From assembly GCA_021770345.1 (NCBI GenBank), contig JAETRD010000004.1:186001-250000 (forward strand): a DNA stretch of 64,000 nucleotides, written 5' to 3'. This stretch comes from Lachnospiraceae bacterium (lineage in GTDB: Bacteria > Bacillota > Clostridia > Lachnospirales > Lachnospiraceae). Position 1 is the first letter of the stretch, and every line of letters begins with the position of its first letter. The notes beneath the pieces were generated by a model. The model ran no database searches. It was not told the origin of the DNA and saw only the letters and a list, made by a program, of their open reading frames with translations. Shown here piece by piece: positions 8,341 through 17,331 of the stretch. The translations under genes were made by a program, and so were the position numbers.

Positions 8341-10700
8341 ACCGCATTTGTCCCTTTCTTTTCTTGCCGCTCACGCAGCGTCACCTCCACCTCATGCCGC
8401 AGTCCGTCGCCGAAATCCGGCAGCACCGTCCCGGCAACGGGCGCTCCGTCCACCGTGATTTTGGCAACGGCATTTTTTATATGCTGCGGATTTTTTATCA
8501 CCACATGATACCTGGCGCCGCGGAACTGCCTCGTCAGCTCCGCGCCACCCCATTCCGCCGGAAAGCAGGGTTCTATCCGCAACCCGTCGTAATCGCTCTT
8601 CACGCCCATGATACCCTCATACAGCCCCATCAGGCACCATGCAGAGGTACCCGTCGTCCATGACTGGTACGATTTCCCGTAATAGCCCGGATGTGTGGCA
8701 TAGCAGTTGGTAAACACATACGGCTCCGCCCCCGACTGCATCGAAGGATTTTTCTCGCTGTCCGGCATAATCTTCTTTAACGTCTCCACGGCCTTACTCC
8801 CCCGGCCGACGGCACAGTCCATCAGCATCTTAAAACCCGTCGCATGGCAGTATACGCCGCCGTTTTCAAACAGCCCCGGAAGCATACCCGACATCCGCCC
8901 CACATCGGGCGAATATTCCGTATACGGCGGCATGTTTAAAGGAAATCCGAAATCGTGCTCCATACCGTCTACCGCCTGCAATACGAGGGGCAGCCTCGTC
9001 TCATCCGCCACGCCGGCGAGCACCGCCCAGACCTGCGCATTCAGATATATCTTACTTCCGCTGCTGTCTTTTGCCCCGATATTCTCCATCCGGCTTAACG
9101 CCCGCATGTACCATCCGCCGTCCCACGCGTTTTCATTAATGCTGTTTTTCAGAGCTTCATATTCCGCCGCAAGCGTTTCGGCGTATTCCCCATCGCCGTA
9201 CTTTCGCATCAGCCCTTCCAGCTCTCTTAGCGCCAGACAGAACTGGCAGGAGAGCATCACGGATTCCGCCTCCGGGTCCGTGGTGATATTTAGCGCGTCA
9301 TTCCAGTCCGCAAAATAAATGCGCACCAGCCCATTTCGCCCTTTATCGGCAAGCAGCCTGTTTACCGCCGCCTTCACATGCGAAAGAACCGTTGCCCTGC
9401 CGCCGTCCTGCCACGAAACGTGCTCCCGAAGCAATGCAAAATCCCCTGTCTCTCTGACAAGCCGGCAGACCGCCCAGATAATCCAGAAGGGCTGATCGGA
9501 ATATCTCGTATCGTCGTAGGGATACCATGTCAGCACCGCGTGTCCGTCCGAAAACTGATGCCTTAAGCATTCCAGTATCTCTTCCTTTGCTTTGTCCTGT
9601 CTGTAATTCAGTAACGCCGCGGCAATCTGCAGATTATCCCTGACGCCCTTTTTCCCTACAATGCAGAAATCCGCCTGCTTTTTCACCCAGTTGTTCATGA
9701 TGTGGTTGATTTTCTCATCCGGCGTTCGGACAGACAGCGAACCGTATTTCCGATAACAGTATTCCTGCGCCCTGTCAAATTCCCGCTCCACGGCTTCCCT
9801 GTTTAAACGTGCGAAGGCCGTATTCCTCGCCTCCTCCCGCGAGCCGCTGATGCCAAACAGCAGGTCGATTTCCTTTGTCTCCCCCGGCCGCAGTGTAAAT
9901 TTATGCTGCAAAACGCCGCCTAAAATAAAGAGCGCCGCTTCGGAACCGGTGCAGTCCGCTCCCTGCATTACGACATCCGGCCGCCCAAACAGCGCACAGG
10001 CGGAGGCGTCGGGCTGCGTCAGCGTACCCGTGGGACCGCAGAATTTTGTCAAATCCCCGTCGTACGCATACACCGGCTCGGATGAAGCCAGAAACCCGTG
10101 ATAGCGCTCGTGCGGTGCAAAAGGGTGTGAGGAATCGCAGTAAATCCCGTTTAATTTTGGATCAAACTCCGTCTTCATGCACCGGTACATCTCATAATAT
10201 CTCGGGTAAGTAAACCCTTCCAGAGAAAAACTCACCGCCGAAAAAACACTGAGTGTCCTCTCTTTTTCCCCGGTATTTCGAATCTTCAGGGTCCAGATCT
10301 CATGGAAGCCCTCCCGCGGCACAAATATCCGCCAGGAACTTTGTATCCCCTGGCAGCCCGACTGTATCTGCGAATATCCGATACTGTGCGTACACCGGTA
10401 GTCCTCCACTTCCGTGTTCAAAGGCCCGAAACCGATATTCCAGCAGGCATGCGTCTCTTCATCCCGCAGATACACATACCTGGCGTCATCCCGATTGATC
10501 ATGCACATATCCGCCTTCTCGCTCAGATAATAGCTGCGCCCGTGGCCGATCTGCGAGACCTGCGCACAGTACCGGTTTTCATTCCACAGATAGTTGTACC
10601 AGTATCTGGGGGTACGCGGCTCCCTTATCACACAGGAATTGCCGTCCGGTGAAAACTCAAATTTTTTTGCATCTGTTGATTGCTCTGTCGTATTTCCCAT
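8337..10700 (-). CDS. GH94 glycoside phosphorylase (cellobiose phosphorylase-like)
   Basis: 787 residues. The N-terminus (YWYNYLWNENRYCAQVSQIG) matches the beta-sandwich domain of GH94 enzymes (former glycosyltransferase family 36). YFADWNDALN near residues 462-471 is the catalytic-acid motif of the alpha-helical barrel. Other family blocks are GVRDNLQ, WYPYDDTRYSDQPFWIIWA and GIMGVKSDYDGLRIEPCFP. Family members cleave beta-glucosides with phosphate to give glucose 1-phosphate, saving ATP. That fits a cytosolic enzyme behind a symporter. Its stop overlaps the rhamnosidase start by four bases, and its start is two bases after the transporter stop. Cellobiose, cellodextrin and other acceptor preferences cannot be separated here. 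Confidence 0.9.
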   Translation of the reverse strand: MGNTTEQSTDAKKFEFSPDGNSCVIREPRTPRYWYNYLWNENRYCAQVSQIGHGRSYYLSEKADMCMINRDDARYVYLRDEETHACWNIGFGPLNTEVEDYRCTHSIGYSQIQSGCQGIQSSWRIFVPREGFHEIWTLKIRNTGEKERTLSVFSAVSFSLEGFTYPRYYEMYRCMKTEFDPKLNGIYCDSSHPFAPHERYHGFLASSEPVYAYDGDLTKFCGPTGTLTQPDASACALFGRPDVVMQGADCTGSEAALFILGGVLQHKFTLRPGETKEIDLLFGISGSREEARNTAFARLNREAVEREFDRAQEYCYRKYGSLSVRTPDEKINHIMNNWVKKQADFCIVGKKGVRDNLQIAAALLNYRQDKAKEEILECLRHQFSDGHAVLTWYPYDDTRYSDQPFWIIWAVCRLVRETGDFALLREHVSWQDGGRATVLSHVKAAVNRLLADKGRNGLVRIYFADWNDALNITTDPEAESVMLSCQFCLALRELEGLMRKYGDGEYAETLAAEYEALKNSINENAWDGGWYMRALSRMENIGAKDSSGSKIYLNAQVWAVLAGVADETRLPLVLQAVDGMEHDFGFPLNMPPYTEYSPDVGRMSGMLPGLFENGGVYCHATGFKMLMDCAVGRGSKAVETLKKIMPDSEKNPSMQSGAEPYVFTNCYATHPGYYGKSYQSWTTGTSAWCLMGLYEGIMGVKSDYDGLRIEPCFPAEWGGAELTRQFRGARYHVVIKNPQHIKNAVAKITVDGAPVAGTVLPDFGDGLRHEVEVTLRERQEKKGTNAV

Positions 10701-10702
10701 CT

Positions 10703-12127
10703 TTATTTCTGTACTCCTCTTGCCGCCTTTCGCTTTGCGACTTCCTCGCGCATCGCGGGCAGTTTTTTCTCCAGGTCAAATCTGGTAAATATCACAAACA
10801 TCAGCAGGTTGATGACTACCGGCAGATAATTGGAAAATCCGTAAATGGAATACCGCATAGATGCGGTTGCCTCCGCCAGCGTGGAATCATAGGAACCAAG
10901 TACCAGAAACAGGCTGAGCAAAAGGGAGCCCGCTCCGCTTCCCACTTTACTTCCAAACCCGATCGCACCGCCGGAAGTTGCAACCAGCGCTTTGTCGTAT
11001 TTCCACTCGTTATAATCGACCGCCATTGCCAGCAGCACGCCGTACAGGCACATCAGCGGAATCTGAATAAAGCTTCCGATCAGGCTCGTCACGATATATA
11101 CCGTGAGATTTGCCGGGATAAAACACCGTACTCCCGCCGCAATCGCCGCGCCCAGCAATCCCACATAAATGGTTTTTGTCACGCCCAGTTTCGCGATGAT
11201 CGGTTTTGACAGTGCAAATCCTACCACCGTCGCAAGCATCCCCGCCGCGCCGATCAGTCCTACCAGATTATCGTTTCCGAAAATCCATTTGCAGTAATAA
11301 GTACCTCCGGAACCTGCAACCGCATTTGTAATGCTGGTAATCAGATTAAACAACAGCACGATCACCCAATATTTATTGTGAAACAGCATCCCGACCGCTT
11401 CCTGAAAGGGTACCGCTTCCTCCTCTACCGTCTCCTCTGACGCGTGCTCTTCCGTATCGGACGCAAAAACCGCTTTCCGCCCGTTGTTATAGCAGATTAG
11501 GAATAACAGCAATACCGCAATTCCCAAAATAACTCCGTATTTAATCCATGCACTCTGCGTTCCGCCCAGCATATTTGTCACCGGGATCGTCGCGATCGCG
11601 ATAACCATGCCGGCTCCGTAATTCCCTACCGCACGGAAAACACCCATACTGCCGCGCTCGCTCTGGCTGTTGGTGCGGACTACCATAACGGCCGCAAAGG
11701 GCGTCGCAATCATCGTGTAGATCACCGCTGTCAAAAGCAGATTGGTAATCAGCGCATAGATCAGCGCCGGTATCTGCCCCGCCTGCACCGGAACCGTAAA
11801 CATCATCACCGTAATCACGGCCGCCGGTATCGCCATCCGCAGCATCCACTGATAATATTTTCGGTTGCCGCCTCTGGAATGGTCGATCATATTTCCGAAA
11901 ATCACATCCGTAAACGCATCAATCACCTTCGCAATCGCCATCACAACACCGACGCTCCCGACTGCCAGACCGGCCTTATCCGTATAGAAATACGTCAGCT
12001 GGCCTACAAGATTCGCCATCAGCCCAAGCGCCAGCTGGCCGCTGAAATCCGCCATATAATCTTTGCCGCGCATCACGCGCCTTGCTCCGTCCGCATCATA
12101 GCGGACCTCATTCCTGTCTTTTGCCAT
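10703..12127 (-). CDS. GPH-family sugar:cation symporter
   Basis: 474 residues with about 12 hydrophobic segments. The glycoside-pentoside-hexuronide (MelB-like) signature is near the N-terminus: GLMANLVGQLTYFYTDKAG, then VIDAFTDVIFGNMIDHS, with the Asp residues used for cation coupling in this family. It should import an oligosaccharide or glycoside across the plasma membrane. It lies between the GH-A hydrolase and the GH94 phosphorylase in the same operon (12 bases after the former, two before the latter). The substrate is therefore probably the glycan degraded by these enzymes. The direction of transport is inferred from context. Confidence 0.9.
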   Translation of the reverse strand: MAKDRNEVRYDADGARRVMRGKDYMADFSGQLALGLMANLVGQLTYFYTDKAGLAVGSVGVVMAIAKVIDAFTDVIFGNMIDHSRGGNRKYYQWMLRMAIPAAVITVMMFTVPVQAGQIPALIYALITNLLLTAVIYTMIATPFAAVMVVRTNSQSERGSMGVFRAVGNYGAGMVIAIATIPVTNMLGGTQSAWIKYGVILGIAVLLLFLICYNNGRKAVFASDTEEHASEETVEEEAVPFQEAVGMLFHNKYWVIVLLFNLITSITNAVAGSGGTYYCKWIFGNDNLVGLIGAAGMLATVVGFALSKPIIAKLGVTKTIYVGLLGAAIAAGVRCFIPANLTVYIVTSLIGSFIQIPLMCLYGVLLAMAVDYNEWKYDKALVATSGGAIGFGSKVGSGAGSLLLSLFLVLGSYDSTLAEATASMRYSIYGFSNYLPVVINLLMFVIFTRFDLEKKLPAMREEVAKRKAARGVQK

Positions 12128-12139
12128 GTCACTTCCTCC

Positions 12140-14572
12140 TCAACCTTTTACAGACAAATGATACTGTACGCCCGGGACCTCGCCGCTCAGTGCAAAGCAG
12201 ATATCTTCCCCGACTTTTTCTCCCTGCGTTTCCGCCAAAACCTCACCGACCGGATTTAAAATCCGAAGCATAGCTTTTTCGGCTTTCACGCGGATGCTTC
12301 CCTCCAAAGTTTCCGCATACAGTTTCCCTTTCAATTCTACCGCGGTGAAAGGTATTCCCATCATTTCCGGTCCCGGACTGCAGGTCGTCTCGTCCATTCC
12401 CGTCGTCCCCATCGCCGTCAGTACAAACTCTTTTGCCCCCGCGAGCGATTCCGCGTCCGCCGGAAGCAGTGTTACGGAAATCCGCTCATTTTTTGCCTGC
12501 ACGCTCACCCGCCGAGACAGCGCGATCGTCTCATCCGGCGCGCCGCTGAAACATGCGCAGTACGGCGTATGTACCATGTATTTCGCATGCTCCGGGTCAA
12601 AGACAATCTCCTTTGTATCGGAAACCAGTTTTCCGTCCACATATCCCGTATCGGCGGAAAGCATTCCCCATTCTTTCATTGCCTTATCCGCCAACTTTGC
12701 GAACGCGCGGTAATCACCGTCTCCCGCAAGCCGTGCAATCTCGTCAAACACCAGCGCCTGCTCTCCCAGATGCACGCCGGGGCAAATCTCGCGCGTCCCT
12801 GCCGCTGCCTTTGCCAGTCGGTTTTTCTCTTTATAGCGGCGCATTGCATCCCGGTAAGCAGACCACGCATAATAAACGCCGTGTTTCGCATCTTTCAAAT
12901 CCGCTCCGTTTAAAAACCCCGCGTTTACCGCGACGTCCGCGTCCCCCTGGTAAGAATCCCCGCCGTCCAGAAAGACATTCCGCACCGCCGCAACATACGG
13001 GAAGAAGGTCGACGGCATTGCATGGAAATTCGGCAGCGTGCAAAGGTCATTTTTCGTGTAGACCACATCCACCCGGTTCTTTGCCGCGGATACCATTCCT
13101 TTCAGGAATACCGACGCCAGAAATCCCCACTGGCAGACCACCGCCGGGTCATTGTATGCGTCAAACACATTTAAGATTTCATCCGCAGGCTGATCGTCCC
13201 AGTGCTCCGACGTGTGGTGATTATATAAAATCAGGCCGTCCCAGTCATTTAAGCAGGCATACGCAATCGTCTGCAAAAAGGCGGTGGAGTGAAACGGATG
13301 AAGCCCGTACTCGTTCCACTCGCTGAGCATAAACGGTTTTCCGCCGACGATCGCCACCGACGCCAGACTTAAAAGCGTGGTTGACATCGCCCCGATCCCT
13401 TTTTGCATCGTCAGCGGATTGACCGAAACATATTCCGTCGGCCCCGCCACCAGATAAGTGTTTCCCTGCACCGGGAGCAGCGGATGGTTAAAATAGCTGT
13501 TGTTTTCCATCAGATCCCCGTCTGTGTGCCCGTATACATCCGCCGCGCCTGCAATCAGGTTACTGGTGACAATCGGAACTTTTACGCCGAGCGCCCGGAG
13601 ATAATCTTCCATCATCTGATAGAATCTGCGGTTCATGTAAATTCCGAACTCCATAAAGTCAGCATAGCGCGCCGGGCCGCATTCCGCGTCCCAGGGGCCG
13701 TTCGGGTCATTGACCGGCTGGTAGAAGCCCCCGTCTACGCCCCGCACCGTTCCACGCGCCGGGTCTTCATCCTCGCCGAGCGCACATACCCCCTCATGCG
13801 TCCACGCCTCCTTTAAACGTTCCCTCGTGTAATACTTCATTAACAGGAACTCATTAAAGCGCCCCTGTACCTCGTCGCGGTACGGCTTCATCTGCTCCCC
13901 GTCATCGGCGCCCATCGCCCACTTAATCGCGGAGTCCTCGTTGTTAATCTGAACCGTGACGACCGCCGGGTCATCGATCAGCGCAAGCCCCGTATAGGGA
14001 TTGACATGGCACAAAAGCTCCTTTGCGTATTCCTTCTGCAGCTCAATCAGGCGCGCATTGTACATCGCATGCCTTTTGATGCAGGAGGGCGCGCCGCCCG
14101 GATAATCCGGTTCGTCCGCATCCGTAAATTCCCGCGCCACAATCAAATCGATATGCAGATAAATTCCCTTCTCCTTCAGCTTCGCCGCAAAATAATCAAA
14201 ACGATCCAGCCCCTCCTTATGAAATTTCCTGCTGCCGCCGCTCTCATAATCCAGAAGCGGCGCTTCTTTACAGCTGCTCCAGCTTCCCGGCTCCTCCCCG
14301 ATCGGCGCGTCCGCTGCGTGGAGGCGGATCATGTTGACGCCCATGCTCGCAAAGCGCTCCGCCATTTTGTCCGCCGTCTCATGGTCCGGCGTATTGGACC
14401 TTGCCGCCACATTAAACCCCAGGAATCTGGCGCGGGTTCCGTCCTCGAAATAAAAGTGCCCGTTTCTGCTCTCCACAAACCCGTGCTTTCCCGCAGGCGC
14501 ATCCAGCAGATGCGCATAATTGAGCATCCCCCTGTTCGGCTCCGCTTTGTGAATCCTGATTCTTTGTCTCAT
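12140..14572 (-). CDS. Clan GH-A (GH5-like) glycoside hydrolase
   Basis: 810 residues and first gene of the operon. The N-terminal half is a TIM barrel: RARFLGFNVAAR near residue 47, GVNMIRLHAADAP near 78, VTVQINNEDS (Glu 212, likely acid/base) and KPFMLSEWNEYGLHP (Glu 418, likely nucleophile). The C-terminal half looks like beta-sandwich domains with no motif I can name. The two-Glu pattern places it in clan GH-A; a GH5-type cellulase-fold enzyme is the nearest description, but no specific family or substrate is certain. The ATG is preceded by AAGGGAG. No signal peptide is visible. It is divergent from an AraC-type regulator that may control it. Confidence 0.75.
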   Translation of the reverse strand: MRQRIRIHKAEPNRGMLNYAHLLDAPAGKHGFVESRNGHFYFEDGTRARFLGFNVAARSNTPDHETADKMAERFASMGVNMIRLHAADAPIGEEPGSWSSCKEAPLLDYESGGSRKFHKEGLDRFDYFAAKLKEKGIYLHIDLIVAREFTDADEPDYPGGAPSCIKRHAMYNARLIELQKEYAKELLCHVNPYTGLALIDDPAVVTVQINNEDSAIKWAMGADDGEQMKPYRDEVQGRFNEFLLMKYYTRERLKEAWTHEGVCALGEDEDPARGTVRGVDGGFYQPVNDPNGPWDAECGPARYADFMEFGIYMNRRFYQMMEDYLRALGVKVPIVTSNLIAGAADVYGHTDGDLMENNSYFNHPLLPVQGNTYLVAGPTEYVSVNPLTMQKGIGAMSTTLLSLASVAIVGGKPFMLSEWNEYGLHPFHSTAFLQTIAYACLNDWDGLILYNHHTSEHWDDQPADEILNVFDAYNDPAVVCQWGFLASVFLKGMVSAAKNRVDVVYTKNDLCTLPNFHAMPSTFFPYVAAVRNVFLDGGDSYQGDADVAVNAGFLNGADLKDAKHGVYYAWSAYRDAMRRYKEKNRLAKAAAGTREICPGVHLGEQALVFDEIARLAGDGDYRAFAKLADKAMKEWGMLSADTGYVDGKLVSDTKEIVFDPEHAKYMVHTPYCACFSGAPDETIALSRRVSVQAKNERISVTLLPADAESLAGAKEFVLTAMGTTGMDETTCSPGPEMMGIPFTAVELKGKLYAETLEGSIRVKAEKAMLRILNPVGEVLAETQGEKVGEDICFALSGEVPGVQYHLSVKG

Positions 14573-14689
14573 ACTTCGCTCCCTTCGATTTCATTGATTC
14601 CCTGTGTATATCCGTTTTTCTGTCAGTATCCTATCACAGAAGCGCACTTGGATATTGTAAAATACGTTTTAAAATTATAAAATTCTATC

Positions 14690-14718
14690 TTGTTTTCACC
14701 GGGCAAAGACACTATACT
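14690..14718 (+). promoter_or_regulatory. Possible sigma-A promoter of the AraC-type gene
   Basis: TTGTTT at 14690-14695, a 17-bp spacer and TATACT at 14713-14718. It points toward the regulator starting at 14930. Transcription from it would run through the whole 165-bp palindrome before reaching the gene. The -35 match is moderate. Confidence 0.45.
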
Positions 14719-14881
14719 AGTGTAGCGACCTGTTCATTTTCAGTTAAATGACGCAGGATGAATTTTCAGTCTGCAAGACGGCTGAGCGAGGCGATGCGGT
14801 GGCATCGTTGAGTGAAGCCAACGCCGCAGATGAAAATTCAGGCAAGTCATTTAGCGAAATATGAACAGGTCGCTACACTAG
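14717..14881. repeat. 165-bp imperfect palindrome (MITE- or REP-like)
   Basis: The ends, 14717-14737 and 14861-14881, are perfect 21-bp inverted repeats beginning CTAGTGTAGCGACC. The inner parts stay complementary with small mismatches (AAATGAC at 14746-14752 pairs with GTCATTT at 14846-14852; GAATTTTCA pairs with TGAAAATTC). The centre has another small inverted repeat, CGATGC and GCATCG. The whole element could fold as one long hairpin. It has no coding capacity and lies in the leader of the AraC-type gene. A mobile miniature element or dispersed palindromic repeat is the likeliest reading; its copy number cannot be checked in one window. Confidence 0.8.
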
Positions 14882-14929
14882 AGTCAGATACCAGCCGTTC
14901 TTGTTTTTATATTTTTGTCAGGAGCCGAT

Positions 14930-16114
14930 ATGGATTACATTTTGCTTTGTAAAAATTTCTTTGCGGCGACAAGGATTCCCGTCAGCCTTCTCGAAAACAG
15001 CGAGGCCGTATACTCTTCCATGGGAGAAATGCTTTCTATGCATTCACCGTCCCATTACGACCTTTTCCCACTGGAAAAAAATCCCGTCTTCTGTCGCTTT
15101 TCTCCCGATATTGAATACGGCCGGGTGCATATCGACAATACCGATTATGACATCATTGTAGGACCGGCTTTTAATGTACCTGTGACAGACCGGCTTGTAC
15201 GGCAGTATATGCGTGAGCTTATGATCTCTCCGGATTACCGTGAGCAGCTCACCGAATGCCTCTCCTCCATTCCCCGAATCAGCCATTTTCAATTTGCCGG
15301 CCTTCTGTCCTTTTTATATCAGTGTCTGAATCACGGGGAGGCGAACATGCAGGATTTTTATACGGAGGACGAACTGCATGACCCGGACCGGAATCAGCGT
15401 CAGGTAGCACGCATCATAGATGATATCGAACATGAAAATCTTCACAACTCTTATCATTTTGAACTAGAACTGTATGAGCATATCAAAAACGGAAACGCAG
15501 CGCGCCTGAAAAAATTTCTGCACACAAACAGTCTTCTGTTAAAAGAGGGAAAAATGGCGCACTCTCCGGTGCGCCATACCAAAAATATTTTTATTACTAC
15601 AGCAACCAAAGCTGGTTTTCTCGGCGCGATACCGGGCGGCGTCGACATCGAAAAAACGTATCAGCTGATTGATTTCTATATTCAGGAGTGCGAACAGCTG
15701 CAGACCATCGAGGAAATTTCAAATCTGCAGTATATGATGCTGCTCGACTTCTGTCAGAGAGCGGGCGAAGCACATATTCCGGAGGGGATTTCCTCCGAAG
15801 TGTATCAGTGTATCAATTATATCCGCAGCCACACCAACGAGCCCATCGGCATCGACGATGTGGCAAAACAGGTACACCGGAGCAGTTCCCACATGATGCG
15901 GCGCTTTAAAGAAGAATTAGGCATCCATATCGGCGCCTTTATTACGAGATGCAAACTGGAAGAAGCAAAAAGCCTTCTGACTTACAGTGATAAGACACTG
16001 GCCGAAATCAGCAGCTATCTGTGCTTTTCGAGTCAGTCCTACTTCCAGAACGTTTTTAAAAAGCAGTACGGAATCACACCGATGCAGTACCGAAAAAAGA
16101 CCCGGAAAATCTGA
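14930..16114 (+). CDS. AraC/XylS-family transcriptional regulator
   Basis: 394 residues. The last 100 residues are a double helix-turn-helix AraC domain: CINYIRSHTNEPIGIDDVAK, then HMMRRFKEELGIHIGAFI, then SQSYFQNVFKKQYGITPMQYRK. The N-terminal 280 residues should sense an inducer but match no fold I can name. The frame could open at a TTG at 14915, but the ATG at 14930 has AGGAG five bases upstream and begins MDYILLCKNFFAA, so I use it. It is divergent from the glycoside hydrolase operon, which is the usual arrangement for a local activator. It ends 66 bases before the convergent TetR gene. Confidence 0.88.
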   Translation: MDYILLCKNFFAATRIPVSLLENSEAVYSSMGEMLSMHSPSHYDLFPLEKNPVFCRFSPDIEYGRVHIDNTDYDIIVGPAFNVPVTDRLVRQYMRELMISPDYREQLTECLSSIPRISHFQFAGLLSFLYQCLNHGEANMQDFYTEDELHDPDRNQRQVARIIDDIEHENLHNSYHFELELYEHIKNGNAARLKKFLHTNSLLLKEGKMAHSPVRHTKNIFITTATKAGFLGAIPGGVDIEKTYQLIDFYIQECEQLQTIEEISNLQYMMLLDFCQRAGEAHIPEGISSEVYQCINYIRSHTNEPIGIDDVAKQVHRSSSHMMRRFKEELGIHIGAFITRCKLEEAKSLLTYSDKTLAEISSYLCFSSQSYFQNVFKKQYGITPMQYRKKTRKI

Positions 16115-16180
16115 GTCTCTCTCGCAAAAACGTCTGCTGTAGTTTCCTTTATGTCCGTATCACGGCAGAAAAACACCTGC

Positions 16181-16735
16181 TTATTGCTGTAATACGATCT
16201 GCTTTATTGTATTCACATAATGCTCCGCCGCCGATTCCTCGAATGAAATCACCCGCGACCACATCCTAAGTCCCTGGTAATAATACAAAATCAGGTCTGC
16301 GACCTGCTCCGTGTCGACCGCACGGAACTCTTTTGTCTCAATTCCATATTCCAGCAGGCCAATCCAGCGCTTTTTTGCTCTCTCATTGATATCCGCAAAA
16401 AAGTCCTGATTCCCCAGATTGGCGTACTCGTATATCGCAAGGCTTAGAGACAGTTCTTTGTCCATAATCTCGGATTTTATCGCACTGAGCATGTCTTCGA
16501 GTATCACGCCCGCCTTCTCCCGCTTTTCTATGCGGTCGGCTATCACATACTCCTCCGAGAGAATCTCCGAAAAAATCTCCTCCGTTCCGGCGTAATAGCG
16601 GTAGAGCCCGCCTCTGCTTAAGCCCGTTCTCTCACAGAGATCGGTCATGGTTACGGCTTTAAAGCCTTTCTCGGCAAACAGGCGGTACGCCTCCCTGCGG
16701 ATTGCCTCTTTTGTCTTTGTTCCCTTATCCCCCAT
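16181..16735 (-). CDS. TetR/AcrR-family transcriptional regulator
   Basis: 184 residues. The N-terminal helix-turn-helix is typical: EAIRREAYRLFAEKGFKAVT, then MTDLCERTGLSRGGLYRYY. The C-terminal 130 residues are a variable ligand-binding and dimer domain. The ATG follows the stop of the acetyltransferase gene by one base and has no good ribosome site of its own, so it is probably translated by coupling. The two genes share a promoter covered by a large inverted repeat at 17277-17325, which fits autorepression. The ligand is unknown. Confidence 0.88.
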   Translation of the reverse strand: MGDKGTKTKEAIRREAYRLFAEKGFKAVTMTDLCERTGLSRGGLYRYYAGTEEIFSEILSEEYVIADRIEKREKAGVILEDMLSAIKSEIMDKELSLSLAIYEYANLGNQDFFADINERAKKRWIGLLEYGIETKEFRAVDTEQVADLILYYYQGLRMWSRVISFEESAAEHYVNTIKQIVLQQ

Positions 16736-16736
16736 C

Positions 16737-17258
16737 TCAGTCCGTCATTTCCTCCCGCAAAAGCGCATACATGCAGTATGAATGAATCTCTCCGTTCTTA
16801 CAGACGCCGTCCCGCATCGTGCCCTCGCATGTAAACCCCGCTTTCTCTAAAACACCCCTTGAACCTGCATTGTCGGCAAACGGTTCGGCAAAAATGCGGA
16901 CAATGTCAAATTTCGCAAACGCTTCCCTGCAGATTGACTTTACCGCTCCCGACATGATCCCCTGGCGCCAGTATTCCTCCGCAAGCCAATAGCCGAGCTC
17001 CGCGGACTTTTCGTATACGTCGTCTTTTACAAAAATTCCGATACTGCCGACCGCCTGACCGTCAACCTCAATCGCGTAACTGAGCTGTTTCTTTTCCGCG
17101 CCTGCAATGCTGTCGCTGATATACCAGCGCGCGTCGTCTAACGTATAGGGACTCGGGAACACATTGCGCAGATTTTTTGCGATATTCGAATTGTCGGCAG
17201 CCCGTGCGAGCGACTCCGCATCCTCTGTTCTCCATGCCCTCAATTTAAAATCTCTCAT
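16737..17258 (-). CDS. GNAT-family N-acetyltransferase (RimJ/RimL-like)
   Basis: 173 residues. The N-terminal LRAWRTEDAESLARAADN and the central SIGIFVKDDVYEKSAELGYWLAEEYWRQG match the RimJ/RimL type of the GNAT fold. The acetyl-CoA loop region is followed by FAEPFADNAGSRGVLEKAGF, the typical C-terminal block. It would transfer an acetyl group from acetyl-CoA to an amine of an unknown substrate, such as a protein N-terminus, a small amine or a drug. AAGGAGG lies five bases before the ATG. It is the first gene of a two-gene unit with the TetR regulator and may be what that regulator controls. Confidence 0.88.
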   Translation of the reverse strand: MRDFKLRAWRTEDAESLARAADNSNIAKNLRNVFPSPYTLDDARWYISDSIAGAEKKQLSYAIEVDGQAVGSIGIFVKDDVYEKSAELGYWLAEEYWRQGIMSGAVKSICREAFAKFDIVRIFAEPFADNAGSRGVLEKAGFTCEGTMRDGVCKNGEIHSYCMYALLREEMTD

Positions 17259-17276
17259 TCATCGGTTCCTCCTTAC

Positions 17277-17325
17277 AAAAAGCGACACTGTTGTCACTTT
17301 TATTATGAGACAACAGTGTCGCTTT
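17277..17325. promoter_or_regulatory. Operator: 18-bp perfect inverted repeat
   Basis: AAAAGCGACACTGTTGTC at 17277-17294 is repeated in inverse orientation at 17308-17325 after a 13-bp spacer. Each arm also holds a short imperfect palindrome (GACA-N4-TGTC), so there may be two dimer sites. One arm lies between the -35 and -10 boxes of the acetyltransferase-tetR promoter and the other just downstream of the -10. That position fits repression by the TetR protein of the same operon. Confidence 0.8.
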
Positions 17326-17331
17326 TGTCAA
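17302..17331 (-). promoter_or_regulatory. Sigma-A promoter of the acetyltransferase-tetR unit
   Basis: On the minus strand, TTGACA (17326-17331), an 18-bp spacer and CATAAT (17302-17307). The -35 hexamer overlaps the TGA stop codon of the upstream sulfatase gene, so the promoter is packed directly against that gene's end. Confidence 0.7.

Noticed and set aside
8340-14572. A LacI- or AraC-type binding motif like that of the sulfatase region upstream of the glycoside hydrolase operon
   Set aside because: I looked for GTSCT-N8-TAGAA upstream of 14572 and did not find it at a proper distance, so the two regions probably answer to different regulators.
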